A stretch of DNA of 64,000 nt from Rhodospirillales bacterium. Lineage in GTDB: Bacteria; Pseudomonadota; Alphaproteobacteria; ATCC43930; CGMCC-115725. The notes beneath the pieces are model-generated. The model was not told where the DNA came from and searched no databases. It saw nothing but the letters and a program-made list of their open reading frames with translations. The stretch lies in assembly GCA_028291405.1 (NCBI GenBank), contig JAQGID010000395.1:21371-85370 (forward strand), given 5' to 3'. The translations under genes and the position numbers were made by a program. Below are positions 27,414-34,857 of this stretch, in pieces; the stretch's first letter is position 1; each line of letters opens with the position of its first letter.

Positions 27414-28376
27414 TCAGGCTGCCTTCAGCTTGTCGCGCAGGCGGCGCAGGCTGCCGCCCTTCATGACGGAGCCGGGCAGGGGATGGCCGACGATATCCTC
27501 GGCGAGCCGCGCGCAGTCGATCAGCGCCTCGAGGTCGAGGCCGGTCTCGATGCCCATCTCCTCGCACATGAAGACGAGGTCCTCGGTGCAGACGTTGCCG
27601 GCGGCGCCGCCGTGACCGGCGAAGGGGCAGCCGCCGAGCCCGGCGACGGCCGCGTCGTATTCGGTGATCCCCATCTGCAACCCTGCGAAGGCATTGGCGA
27701 TCCCCATGCCGCGCGTGTCGTGCAGGTGCAGCACGATCTCGAGCTTGGGAAAACGGTCCTGGACCGCTCCGACGACGCGCTGGATCGAGAGTGGCGTCGC
27801 CCAGGCCATCGTGTCTGCCAGCGTCATCGACTTGAGGGTGATGCCGTGCTCGGCGGCGATGTCGAGCATCTGGCGCGTCAGCTCGACGACCCGCTGCGGC
27901 GGCACGTCGCCGTCGAAATTGCAGCCGAACGCCGCCATGACGATGCCGCGTTCGACGGGGACGCCCTGCGCCGTCAGCTTTTCGATGCTGGCGTGCTGCG
28001 CGGCGATCTGCTCGGCCGGGGTCCGGTTCTGGTTGCGCTTGAGAAAGCTGTCCGACGCCGAGAGGCCGAGCAACCCCTCGATGTGGAGCCGCCCGGTCGC
28101 GACGGCGCGGTCGAAACCCTTGTCGTTGAGCCAGAGACCGGTATAGGCGACGCCCGGGGCCGGGGTGATGCCGGCGACGACTTCCTCGGCATCGGCCATG
28201 CCGGGAACCCGCCGCGGGTCGACGAAGGAGACGATCTGAATATGATCCAGGCCGGTGTGCGACAGCGTGTCGATCAGCTCGATCTTGCGGCTCGTCGGGA
28301 TCGCGCCCTTCTCGAACTGGAAGCCTTCACGGGGGCCCTCCTCGTTGATATGGATCCGCTGCGGGAGTGTCGGCAT
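27414..28376 (-). CDS. HMG-CoA-lyase-like enzyme with Asp-to-Glu change in the metal site
   Basis: TIM-barrel lyase of the HMG-CoA lyase/DRE-TIM family, 320 residues, which usually cleaves 3-hydroxy-3-methylglutaryl-CoA to acetyl-CoA and acetoacetate. The metal-binding HxH is present (VLHLHDTRGMG), as is the catalytic cysteine loop GLGGCPFAGHGG with GNVCTEDLV after it. The N-terminal motif normally PRDGLQ reads P15-R16-E17-G-F-Q: Arg is kept but the metal-binding Asp is Glu. ATG 28376 has GGAGGA upstream and follows a good promoter. The substrate may differ from HMG-CoA. Confidence 0.88.
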   Translation of the reverse strand: MPTLPQRIHINEEGPREGFQFEKGAIPTSRKIELIDTLSHTGLDHIQIVSFVDPRRVPGMADAEEVVAGITPAPGVAYTGLWLNDKGFDRAVATGRLHIEGLLGLSASDSFLKRNQNRTPAEQIAAQHASIEKLTAQGVPVERGIVMAAFGCNFDGDVPPQRVVELTRQMLDIAAEHGITLKSMTLADTMAWATPLSIQRVVGAVQDRFPKLEIVLHLHDTRGMGIANAFAGLQMGITEYDAAVAGLGGCPFAGHGGAAGNVCTEDLVFMCEEMGIETGLDLEALIDCARLAEDIVGHPLPGSVMKGGSLRRLRDKLKAA

Positions 28377-28433
28377 TGCATCCTCCGTTCCAGGGCGTCT
28401 TCTATCAATGTCGCGAGCGACCGGGATGACCGG

Positions 28434-28461
28434 ATCATAGCACCGCGCCCGTCTCTGTCGA
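28434..28461 (-). promoter_or_regulatory. Sigma-70-type promoter of the HMG-CoA-lyase-like gene
   Basis: TCGACA (28461-28456) and TATGAT (28439-28434) on the minus strand match the -35 and -10 consensus at five of six positions each, with 16-base spacing. A start near 28427 gives a leader of about 50 bases with GGAGGA in front of ATG 28376. This is one of the best consensus promoters found by eye in the window. Confidence 0.5.
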
Positions 28462-28489
28462 TCAACCTGAAACCGACGCCGAAAGCGCC

Positions 28490-28738
28490 TTACTCGGTAA
28501 ACTCGGCCGTTTGCGTCGGCACTGGCGAGAAGGGCTTGTCCTTCTCGCTGCACGCCAGCCTGAGCTCCATCTCGTCCTTGAGGAAATGCGGCGCTAGATA
28601 ATCGTGGGCGCGCTCGGCGATGGCGGCGGCGCAGCTCTCCCGACTGGCATAGGTCCGGTTGGCGTCAGGCCGCTCGCTCCAGCAGGAATCGGGCGACGTG
28701 CAATAGAACATGACGATCACGAAGAGCGCGTGGGCCAT
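28490..28738 (-). CDS. Small cysteine-containing protein of unknown function
   Basis: An 82-residue protein beginning MAHALFVIVMFYC, a short hydrophobic stretch, followed by a soluble part with cysteines in CTSPDSCW, ESCAAA and LACSEK. It may be a short secreted or membrane-anchored protein with disulfides. ATG 28738 follows GGAAGG at about 10 bases; an ATG three codons upstream is an alternative with poorer spacing. It lies between the flavin-reductase gene and the lyase gene on the same strand. I do not recognise the family; it is called because coding looks better here than in other frames. Confidence 0.5.
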   Translation of the reverse strand: MAHALFVIVMFYCTSPDSCWSERPDANRTYASRESCAAAIAERAHDYLAPHFLKDEMELRLACSEKDKPFSPVPTQTAEFTE

Positions 28739-28751
28739 CGGCGGCATCCCT

Positions 28752-28773
28752 TCCGACAGTGCATAGTGTCGGA
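28752..28773. repeat. Inverted repeat TCCGACA-N8-TGTCGGA
   Basis: A perfect 7-base inverted repeat with 8-base spacer just upstream of the small Cys protein and after the flavin-reductase gene. Either a hairpin ending the upstream transcript (no T-run seen) or an operator for the small gene. Confidence 0.35.
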
Positions 28774-28828
28774 GAACGCTGATGCAACCGAATCGTTGCC
28801 GAGGCAGGAAGAGCGTGCGCCAGGGTTT

Positions 28829-29485
28829 CTAAACGGGCTCGCGCTTCGGCCGCCCCTCGAGCCCGAGACTGAGGCTTTCGGCGCGCTCGCCGAGGGGCGG
28901 CATGGTGAAGACGGTATCGATGCTCGTGTAGTCCATGTACCCCATGCGGGCGAGCGGCCGGATCCTTACGATGTCGATCTTGCCGTCGGCGGTGATGAAC
29001 TCATCCTTGATATGGACGCCGACCACGCGGCCGATGACGACCTCGTCGCCGGCACCGGGATGACGCCCCGGCAGCTGTATCGCGCAATAGTACTTGCACT
29101 CGAGCTGCACCGGCGACGCCGCGACGCGCGGCGCCTTGACGAGGCGCGACGGGATCATCTCCAGCCCGGCGAGCGCCGCCTCGTCGACCTCGGGCCCGAC
29201 CGGCTGCGCCGTGACGTTGACCGCATGACGCAGTTCGTAGGTCGCCATGTTGCAGACGAACTCGCCGGTATCCTGGGCATTGCGTGCGCTGTGCTTGCTC
29301 TTGCTCGCCGAGAACATGACGTAGGGCGGGTCGAACCCGAGGTTCTGGAACTGGCTATAGGGCGCCAGATTGACCTGCCCGTCGAGGTTCACCGTCGAGA
29401 TCCAGCCGATCGGACGCGGCACCGCGATCGATTTGAACGGGTTGTAGCGCAGCCCATGATCGTCCTTGTCCGGCTCGTAGAACAC
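28829..29485 (-). CDS. Flavin reductase-like FMN-binding protein
   Basis: A 218-residue protein of the flavin-reductase-like (split-barrel) family. It has the family opening PRPIGWISTVNLDGQVNLAPYS split around residues 24-45, then FMFSASKSKHSARNAQDTGEFVCN-like phosphate-binding segments. Such proteins reduce FMN or supply reduced flavin to a monooxygenase, or bind FMN as oxidoreductases. No monooxygenase partner is adjacent. It is divergent from the NTF2/PNPOx-like fusion gene with 119 bases between. Confidence 0.87.
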   Translation of the reverse strand: MFYEPDKDDHGLRYNPFKSIAVPRPIGWISTVNLDGQVNLAPYSQFQNLGFDPPYVMFSASKSKHSARNAQDTGEFVCNMATYELRHAVNVTAQPVGPEVDEAALAGLEMIPSRLVKAPRVAASPVQLECKYYCAIQLPGRHPGAGDEVVIGRVVGVHIKDEFITADGKIDIVRIRPLARMGYMDYTSIDTVFTMPPLGERAESLSLGLEGRPKREPV

Positions 29486-29604
29486 GGTTCCCTCTCTTTC
29501 TTGGCGACGCCTCGAACGCGAAGCATTACGGTGCCGCGTTTGCCGCGCAATCTACCGCAGAGGACGCGCGGTCGAAAGCGGCGTGGCGGGTGGGGAGGGG
29601 TATG

Positions 29605-30396
29605 ATGGCAGACGGGTTGGATGTCGCGCGGAAATTCGTTGCCGCGCTGAAGGAAGGCTCGGCGGACAGGCTTGCCAGTCTGCTGGCTGAAAAGCCGGTG
29701 TTCCAGCAGCTGAACGTCGATCTCGCAGGACGCGATGCCGTGCTCGGTCGGCTGACGGCGCCGGGAACGAGCGGCGTCTATCGCGAGTCCTCTTGGGAGG
29801 ACCCGATCTGGAACGGCGATGCGGTGAAGGCGGTCGGCAAGATGCCGCCGGGAGCGGCCGCCGGCGGCGTCATCCTGACGCTTCACCTCTCAGGCGATCG
29901 GATTGCGACGGTCCAGCAGCAGCCCATTCCCGGTACGCCGCGGACGGCGAGCGCGCTCAAACTCCCGCCGGATCTGGCTCAGACGATCGATAACGCGCTC
30001 GCCTCGCGGCATCCGATGCTGGTCTCCTATGTCGATCCCGAAGGTCAGCCGAACCTGGCATTCCGCGGCTCGACGCAGGCCTTCAGCGACACGCAGCTCG
30101 CCATCTGGGTCCGCGATCCGAACGGCCGCTTCGCAACCTCGATCGCGCGGAATCCGAAGGTCGCGCTCATGTATCGCGACGAGGATTCTAGGGCGACTTA
30201 TCAATTCGCCGGCCGCGCCTGGGTCGACGCCAGCGAGGCGACGCGCAAGAAGGTCTTCGAGCGCGCCGCCAAGGTCGAGCAGGACCATGACTTCGCCCGG
30301 GTCGGTGTCGCGGTCATCATAGATCTCGACCGCGTCGAGGGTTATGCCGGCCTGAGCCCGACGGGTCCGGTCAATCCGGTGCGGATGGCGCGATAG
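29605..30396 (+). CDS. NTF2-like domain fused to a pyridoxamine-5'-phosphate-oxidase-like domain
   Basis: A 263-residue two-domain protein. Residues ~1-110 read as a small NTF2/SnoaL-like cone fold (DVARKFVAALKEGSADRLASLL, WNGDAVKAVGKMPP, GVILTLHLSGDRI). Residues ~118-263 read as a PNPOx-like split barrel (HPMLVSYVDPEGQPNLAFRG, FATSIARNPKVALMYRD, RAWVDAS). PNPOx-like domains bind FMN or F420. ATG 29605 follows GGGGAGGGG; the ATG one codon earlier is possible. Its end overlaps the convergent mddA gene by 26 bases. Domain calls are by pattern and the reaction is unknown. Confidence 0.72.
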   Translation: MADGLDVARKFVAALKEGSADRLASLLAEKPVFQQLNVDLAGRDAVLGRLTAPGTSGVYRESSWEDPIWNGDAVKAVGKMPPGAAAGGVILTLHLSGDRIATVQQQPIPGTPRTASALKLPPDLAQTIDNALASRHPMLVSYVDPEGQPNLAFRGSTQAFSDTQLAIWVRDPNGRFATSIARNPKVALMYRDEDSRATYQFAGRAWVDASEATRKKVFERAAKVEQDHDFARVGVAVIIDLDRVEGYAGLSPTGPVNPVRMAR

Positions 30397-31159
30397 CCGC
30401 GGATGCCGATGGATCCGGATTCATCGATCCGGCGGACCTGCGCCAGGGCACCAGCATCGAGACGCGATGCTGGTAGCGGCGGTATTCGTCGCCGAAGAGT
30501 TCGACGAGATCGCGCTCTTCCAACAGGATACCGACGAGGATGTATGCCGTGGTCACCGCTGCGAACAGCAGATGTCCGAGGGTCATCGTCGGGGACACCC
30601 AGAATGCGACGATGAAGCCTAGATAAATCGGATGCCGGACGAACCGATAGTAGAGCGGCGTCCGGAAGCGCGGCACCGGCATCGGGCGACCGGCGAGATT
30701 GGTCGTTACCTGATGCACTCCGAACAGCTCGAAATGGTTGATCAGGAACGTGCTGGTGAAGACGATCAGCCAGCCGACGAATGAAATCGCCAGGACGACC
30801 ATGGCGATCCGCGGATTGGCGATCTGCCACACCGGCCACGGAAGTGGACGCCACTGCCAGAACAGAAGGACGAGTGCCAGGCTGGCGAACAGCACATACG
30901 TGCTGCGCTCGACTGCAGGCGGGACGAATTGGGTCCACCATTGCTTGAACCGCTTGCGCGCCATGACGCTGTGCTGAATGGCAAAGATGGCCATCAGGAG
31001 GAGATCGACGATGAGCGCTTCCGCCAGAGGCACGACCGGCCCGCTGTCGATGGTCTTCGGCACCAGGAGACCCGAGACGAATCCGATGGCATATAGGATC
31101 GTGACGAAGAAGGCGAAGTAGGCGACGAGTCCATAGAGAAACGCGATGAAGCGGCCCAT
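30371..31159 (-). CDS. mddA: Methanethiol S-methyltransferase MddA (isoprenylcysteine methyltransferase fold)
   Basis: An integral-membrane SAM-dependent methyltransferase, 262 residues with about six TM helices. MddA converts methanethiol to dimethyl sulfide. Matching features are the N-terminal FLYGLVAYFAFFVTILYAIGFV, QHSVMARKRFKQWWTQFVPP, LFWQWRPLPWPVW, the SAM-site region YYRFVRHPIYLGF and the LEERDLVELFGDEYRRY tail. ATG 31159 (MGRFIAFLYG) was chosen over an upstream frame with no hydrophobic start. It follows the tautomerase gene after a strong hairpin. Confidence 0.82.
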   Translation of the reverse strand: MGRFIAFLYGLVAYFAFFVTILYAIGFVSGLLVPKTIDSGPVVPLAEALIVDLLLMAIFAIQHSVMARKRFKQWWTQFVPPAVERSTYVLFASLALVLLFWQWRPLPWPVWQIANPRIAMVVLAISFVGWLIVFTSTFLINHFELFGVHQVTTNLAGRPMPVPRFRTPLYYRFVRHPIYLGFIVAFWVSPTMTLGHLLFAAVTTAYILVGILLEERDLVELFGDEYRRYQHRVSMLVPWRRSAGSMNPDPSASAAIAPSAPD

Positions 31160-31200
31160 GAGATTCCCCGTGTTCCGAGCATTGCTGCTGCGCAAGCATC

Positions 31201-31222
31201 GCCGGCGGATGACTCCGCCGGC
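31201..31222 (-). terminator. Strong hairpin between tautomerase and mddA
   Basis: GCCGGCGGA-TGAC-TCCGCCGGC is a perfect 9-base stem with a 4-base loop, followed on the minus strand by no T-run. A second palindrome, GTCACGC-A-GCGTGAC (31241-31255), overlaps the end of the tautomerase gene. They may attenuate read-through or stabilise the upstream mRNA end. Confidence 0.4.
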
Positions 31223-31241
31223 GAGGTCGGCCAGATGGACG

Positions 31242-31469
31242 TCACGCAGCGTGACGGCCGGCGGCAAGTTGCTTGACGGCCTCAGTGGTCAGCGGCTGGC
31301 CGCCGATCGCCCACTCACCGCTCGCGACTTCGGAGATCTTCACCCAGGTCACGCCGCGCATGTTCTCGCCCTCGATGGCGACCATCGCGTCGGTCAGATC
31401 TTTGATCATCTGGCGCTTTTGCTCGGTGTTGAAGACCTTCTCGATCAAATGAACCTCGATCAGCGGCAT
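31242..31469 (-). CDS. 4-oxalocrotonate tautomerase family protein
   Basis: A 75-residue tautomerase; after removal of Met the N-terminal Pro (MPLIEVHLIE) is the catalytic base. The segment KRQMIKDLTDAMVAIEGENMRGVTWVKISEV fits the beta-alpha-beta family fold in two stretches around residues 18-48, and the WAIGG turn follows. Length is normal for 4-OT. Such enzymes isomerise enol/keto acids in aromatic catabolism. ATG 31469 has GGAGGAG upstream, set inside a structured leader. Confidence 0.85.
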   Translation of the reverse strand: MPLIEVHLIEKVFNTEQKRQMIKDLTDAMVAIEGENMRGVTWVKISEVASGEWAIGGQPLTTEAVKQLAAGRHAA

Positions 31470-31484
31470 TGTCGTGCTCCTCCA

Positions 31485-31518
31485 TGCTGGCCTCGCCCGA
31501 GCGAGGACAAGGCCAGCA
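31485..31518 (-). promoter_or_regulatory. Bulged leader hairpin next to the tautomerase ribosome site
   Basis: TGCTGGCC (from 31485) pairs with GGCCAGCA (to 31518), enclosing a second stem CCTCGC-CCGA-GCGAGG (31491-31506) with a short ACAA bulge. It ends about 16 bases before ATG 31469, touching the GGAGGAG site. A leader hairpin that could affect translation or mRNA life; role inferred. Confidence 0.4.
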
Positions 31519-31704
31519 GCATGCACGTCACGGCCAGTCAAGACTTTCAGAAACCTGTGATTTAATCTCCAGATGTTCTTTAGATGCTCTTGAGGCCCTC
31601 GCGATTTTTTGTCGTCGTGACCGTGTCTCCCGCTCGGCCGGAATGGTAATGTTGCCGTAAATGGCGGACGACTGCTGCCGGTCGAAGCTGTTCTTGGCGG
31701 ACAA

Positions 31705-33282
31705 ATGCCTCTGAGCTTTGGCAACTACGAGATCGATGTCGAACGGCGCGAACTCAGGCGTGCGCAGAGCCCGGTCCATGTCGAGCCGCAGGTGTTCGAT
31801 CTGCTGGTTCACCTGGTGCAGAACCGGGACCGCGTCGTCAGCAAGGACGATCTCATCGCCTCGGTCTGGGGCGGCCGGATCGTGTCGGATTCGACGCTCA
31901 CCAGTCGGATCAACGCCGCGCGAAAGGCGGTCGGCGACAGCGGTGGGGACCAGAAGCTGATCCGCACCATCGCGCGCAAAGGCCTCCGCTTCGTCGGTAC
32001 GGTGAGCGCGCAACCGAACTCGATCGAACTGGTGAATGCCGGCGGACCCCAAGCGAACGAGGCCCACGAGCGCTCGCGCCCGGCCTTGCCGCTGCCCGAT
32101 CGTCCCGCCATCGCCGTGCTGCCCTTCATCAACATGAGCGGCGAGCCCGAGCAGGAGTATTTTTCGGACGGCATCAGCGAGGACATCATCACCGCGCTGT
32201 CCAAGCTGCGCTGGTTCTTCGTGATCGCACGCAATTCGTCCTTCATCTACAAGGGCAAGGCGATCCACCTGAAGCAGGTCGCCGAGGAGCTCGGCGTCGG
32301 CTATGTCGTCGTGGGCAGCGTGCGCAGGGGCGGCGATCGCGTCCGCATCACGGCGCAGCTCAACGACGTCGCCACGGGCAGCCATTTGTGGGCGGAGCGC
32401 TACGACCGCGGCATCGCGGACGTGTTCGCGGTGCAGGACGAGATTACCGAGGCGATCGTCGCCGCGATCGAGCCGCAGCTCTATGCCGCGGAAAGCTTTC
32501 GCGCCAAGCGCAAGCCGCCGGACAGCATGGACGCATGGGATCTCGTGATGCGGGCGCTCTCGCATTATTGGCGGGTGACGCGAGAGGACAGCGTCGTCGC
32601 GCAGGCATTGCTCGAGAAGGCGACGTCGATCGATCCGAACTACGGCCAGGCGCTCGGGGTACTCGCTGCCAGCCATACCTTCAGTGCCCATATGGGCTGG
32701 GTCGACATGGCGACGGCGGTGCCGATCGCGGAGCGCGCCGCGCAGGCGGCGATCCGGGCCGACAGCGAAGACCCTTGGGCGCATCACGCTTTGGGCTGCG
32801 CCTATCTGTTCACTCGGCGCTTCGACGATTCGCTGGCCGAGTTCGAGGTGGCGCTGCGCCTCAATCCGAATTTCTCGCTGGCCCAAGGCTATTACGGCCT
32901 GGCGCTGTCCTATTGCGGCCGCTGGGAGGAAGCCAACGCGGCTGCGGGCCGGGCGCTGCGGCTGAGCCCGCGCGATCCGTTCTCGGCGATCTATTACGGC
33001 ATCGCCGCCTACGCTCAGTTCACCGGCGCCAACTACGAAGAGGCAATGCGGCTTTCGCGTGAGGGCATCCGACAACGCGGCGATTTCGTCGGCGCCCACC
33101 GCGTGCTGACGGCCGCCGCCGGCATGGCGGGCCAGGACGATGTCGCCGGCGCCGCGTTGCGGGAATTGCGCCGCGCCCAGCCCAATATCTCGCTGGCATG
33201 GATCGCAAGCGAGATGCCGATCAAGCAGGACGCCGACCGGGAGCACTATCTGGAAGCTTTCCGCCGCGCCGGGCTGGATTAG
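31705..33282 (+). CDS. Winged-helix (CadC/OmpR-type) regulator with FlgO-like and TPR domains
   Basis: A 525-residue protein. Residues ~1-95 form an OmpR/PhoB-type winged helix (VEPQVFDLLVHLVQNRDRVV, LIRTIARKGLRFVG). Residues ~130-255 match the FlgO-like/adenylate-cyclase-associated segment common in such proteins (IAVLPFINMSGEPEQEYFSDG, GSVRRGGDRVRITAQL, GSHLWAERYDRG). The rest holds TPR repeats (about 335-520, for example HHALGCAYLFTRRFDDSLAEFE). No membrane helix or cyclase catalytic domain was seen. It is divergent from the tautomerase gene and probably a soluble transcription factor that senses through the TPR part. Target unknown. Confidence 0.85.
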   Translation: MPLSFGNYEIDVERRELRRAQSPVHVEPQVFDLLVHLVQNRDRVVSKDDLIASVWGGRIVSDSTLTSRINAARKAVGDSGGDQKLIRTIARKGLRFVGTVSAQPNSIELVNAGGPQANEAHERSRPALPLPDRPAIAVLPFINMSGEPEQEYFSDGISEDIITALSKLRWFFVIARNSSFIYKGKAIHLKQVAEELGVGYVVVGSVRRGGDRVRITAQLNDVATGSHLWAERYDRGIADVFAVQDEITEAIVAAIEPQLYAAESFRAKRKPPDSMDAWDLVMRALSHYWRVTREDSVVAQALLEKATSIDPNYGQALGVLAASHTFSAHMGWVDMATAVPIAERAAQAAIRADSEDPWAHHALGCAYLFTRRFDDSLAEFEVALRLNPNFSLAQGYYGLALSYCGRWEEANAAAGRALRLSPRDPFSAIYYGIAAYAQFTGANYEEAMRLSREGIRQRGDFVGAHRVLTAAAGMAGQDDVAGAALRELRRAQPNISLAWIASEMPIKQDADREHYLEAFRRAGLD

Positions 33283-33298
33283 GCTCGGAGACTTGCGG

Positions 33299-34843
33299 CT
33301 AGTCGGCTTCCGGCGAGTGAAGACGGGGCTCGCTGAGACCGCCCTGGCGGGAAGCGACACTGGTCGGCCGCACCGGGTTGACCCCGGTCGGAATGCGCGT
33401 CGTCAGCGTCAGCACGGCGCAGGCCATCAGGGCGCCGATGATGTAAACGTCCTGGAGGGAGTTGGCGATTGCCGCGCTCAGCCGAGCGATCACCTCGGGT
33501 GGCAGCGTGTCGCGCATGCCGGGCTCGAGCAGCCGGTTCACGGCATCGCCGCCCTCGGGAACGTGCATCGCGATCCCGTGGTTGAGGATCGCGCCGAACA
33601 GTCCGGCGCCGAGCGACTGGCCGATCGTCCGCATGAACATGTTGCCGGCGGTGATTGCGCCGCGGTCGGCCCAGCCGACGGCGGTCTGGATCGAGACGAG
33701 GAAGGTCGTGTTGCTGAAACCCATGCCGCAGCCTGCGATCGCCGCAGCGCCGGCGGCCCATAGCGGTCCGTCGGCCGGCGTCATGATGATCAGCATTCCG
33801 AATCCGGCGATGACGATGAAGCCGCCGAGCATGCCCGTGAGGCGATACGAGGTGCGCACCATGAGCCGACCGGCGACGATCGTCGCGCAGGTCCAGGACA
33901 CCGATGATGCCGCGATCGAGATGCCGGCGATCGTCGGGCTGCGTCCCATCGCGCCCTGGATATAGGTCGGCAGATAGCCGCTGCTCCCCATCATCATGGC
34001 GCCGATGGTGAAGCTGCCGAAATTGCCGATCGCGATGATCCGGTTCCGCCACAGCCGATAGGGGACGATCGGCTCGGCGACGCCGCGCTCGTGCCGCACC
34101 AGAGCCGCGATGGCGATCGCGCCGACTGCCACGAGGATGCCGATGGTGGACCACTCGAAGCTCTCGCCCTGAATGACGACCAGCATCAGCGAGCCGACGC
34201 TTACCATCAGCAGGAATGCGCCGAGGTAGTCGACCTCGTGCGGCCGTTTCTCGACGGTTTCGCGGAGATAGACCCCGAGGACCGTCATCGTCGCCAGGCC
34301 GACCGGCAAATTGATCCAGAAGATCAATGACCAGTGGAGATGCTCGACGATGAACCCGCCGAGCAGCGGGCCGCCGATCGCCGAGGCGCTCCAGACGCTC
34401 GACAGCCAGCCTTGCATGCGCGCCCGCTCGGAGCCGGTATAGAGATCGCCGATGATCGTCCAGGCGATCGGCTGGACGGCGCCGGCCCCCATGCCTTGAA
34501 GGGCCCGGAAGACGATCAGCGGCACCATGCCCCAGGCGAAGCCGCAGGCCGCCGTGCTGAGCAGGAACAGCGTCCCGCCGGCGAAGAAGACGCGTTTGCG
34601 GCCGTAGAGATCGGCGAGCCGTCCATAGATCGGCGTCGTGACCGCCTGCGCCAGAAGATAGGCGGCAAAGGCCCAGCTGAACAGGTGAAAGCCGCCGAGC
34701 TCGCCGACGATGCTCGGCATCGCCGTCGCGACAATGGTGCCCTCGACGGCGGCCATGAACTGCGCCATGAGGCAGGCCGTCGTCACGAGGCGCCGTCGCG
34801 AAGGCGTGCCGGTGGCCAGATTCCGCGGTTCAGGTCCTTCCAA
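33299..34843 (-). CDS. MFS multidrug exporter, DHA2 (EmrB/QacA) type
   Basis: Proton antiporter of the inner membrane, about 514 residues and 14 TM helices. Motifs include TTPIYGRLADLYGRKR (motif A), RALQGMGAGAV (motif C-like) and a large C-terminal half. TTG 34843 was chosen: GGGAG lies six bases upstream and the start falls 14 bases after the upstream stop, while the ATG-started frame would overlap the dehydrogenase gene by tens of codons. It is closely related to the pump at 55310-56824. It is co-directional with the dehydrogenase and binding-protein genes and convergent with the TPR regulator. Confidence 0.88.
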   Translation of the reverse strand: MEGPEPRNLATGTPSRRRLVTTACLMAQFMAAVEGTIVATAMPSIVGELGGFHLFSWAFAAYLLAQAVTTPIYGRLADLYGRKRVFFAGGTLFLLSTAACGFAWGMVPLIVFRALQGMGAGAVQPIAWTIIGDLYTGSERARMQGWLSSVWSASAIGGPLLGGFIVEHLHWSLIFWINLPVGLATMTVLGVYLRETVEKRPHEVDYLGAFLLMVSVGSLMLVVIQGESFEWSTIGILVAVGAIAIAALVRHERGVAEPIVPYRLWRNRIIAIGNFGSFTIGAMMMGSSGYLPTYIQGAMGRSPTIAGISIAASSVSWTCATIVAGRLMVRTSYRLTGMLGGFIVIAGFGMLIIMTPADGPLWAAGAAAIAGCGMGFSNTTFLVSIQTAVGWADRGAITAGNMFMRTIGQSLGAGLFGAILNHGIAMHVPEGGDAVNRLLEPGMRDTLPPEVIARLSAAIANSLQDVYIIGALMACAVLTLTTRIPTGVNPVRPTSVASRQGGLSEPRLHSPEAD

Positions 34844-34857
34844 AAGACGCTCCCGGT

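Noticed and set aside
31528..33360. A 610-codon minus-strand frame opposite the TPR regulator
   Set aside because: Antisense shadow: low-complexity Arg/Asp/Val content, no domain signature, and it would overlap the tautomerase leader.
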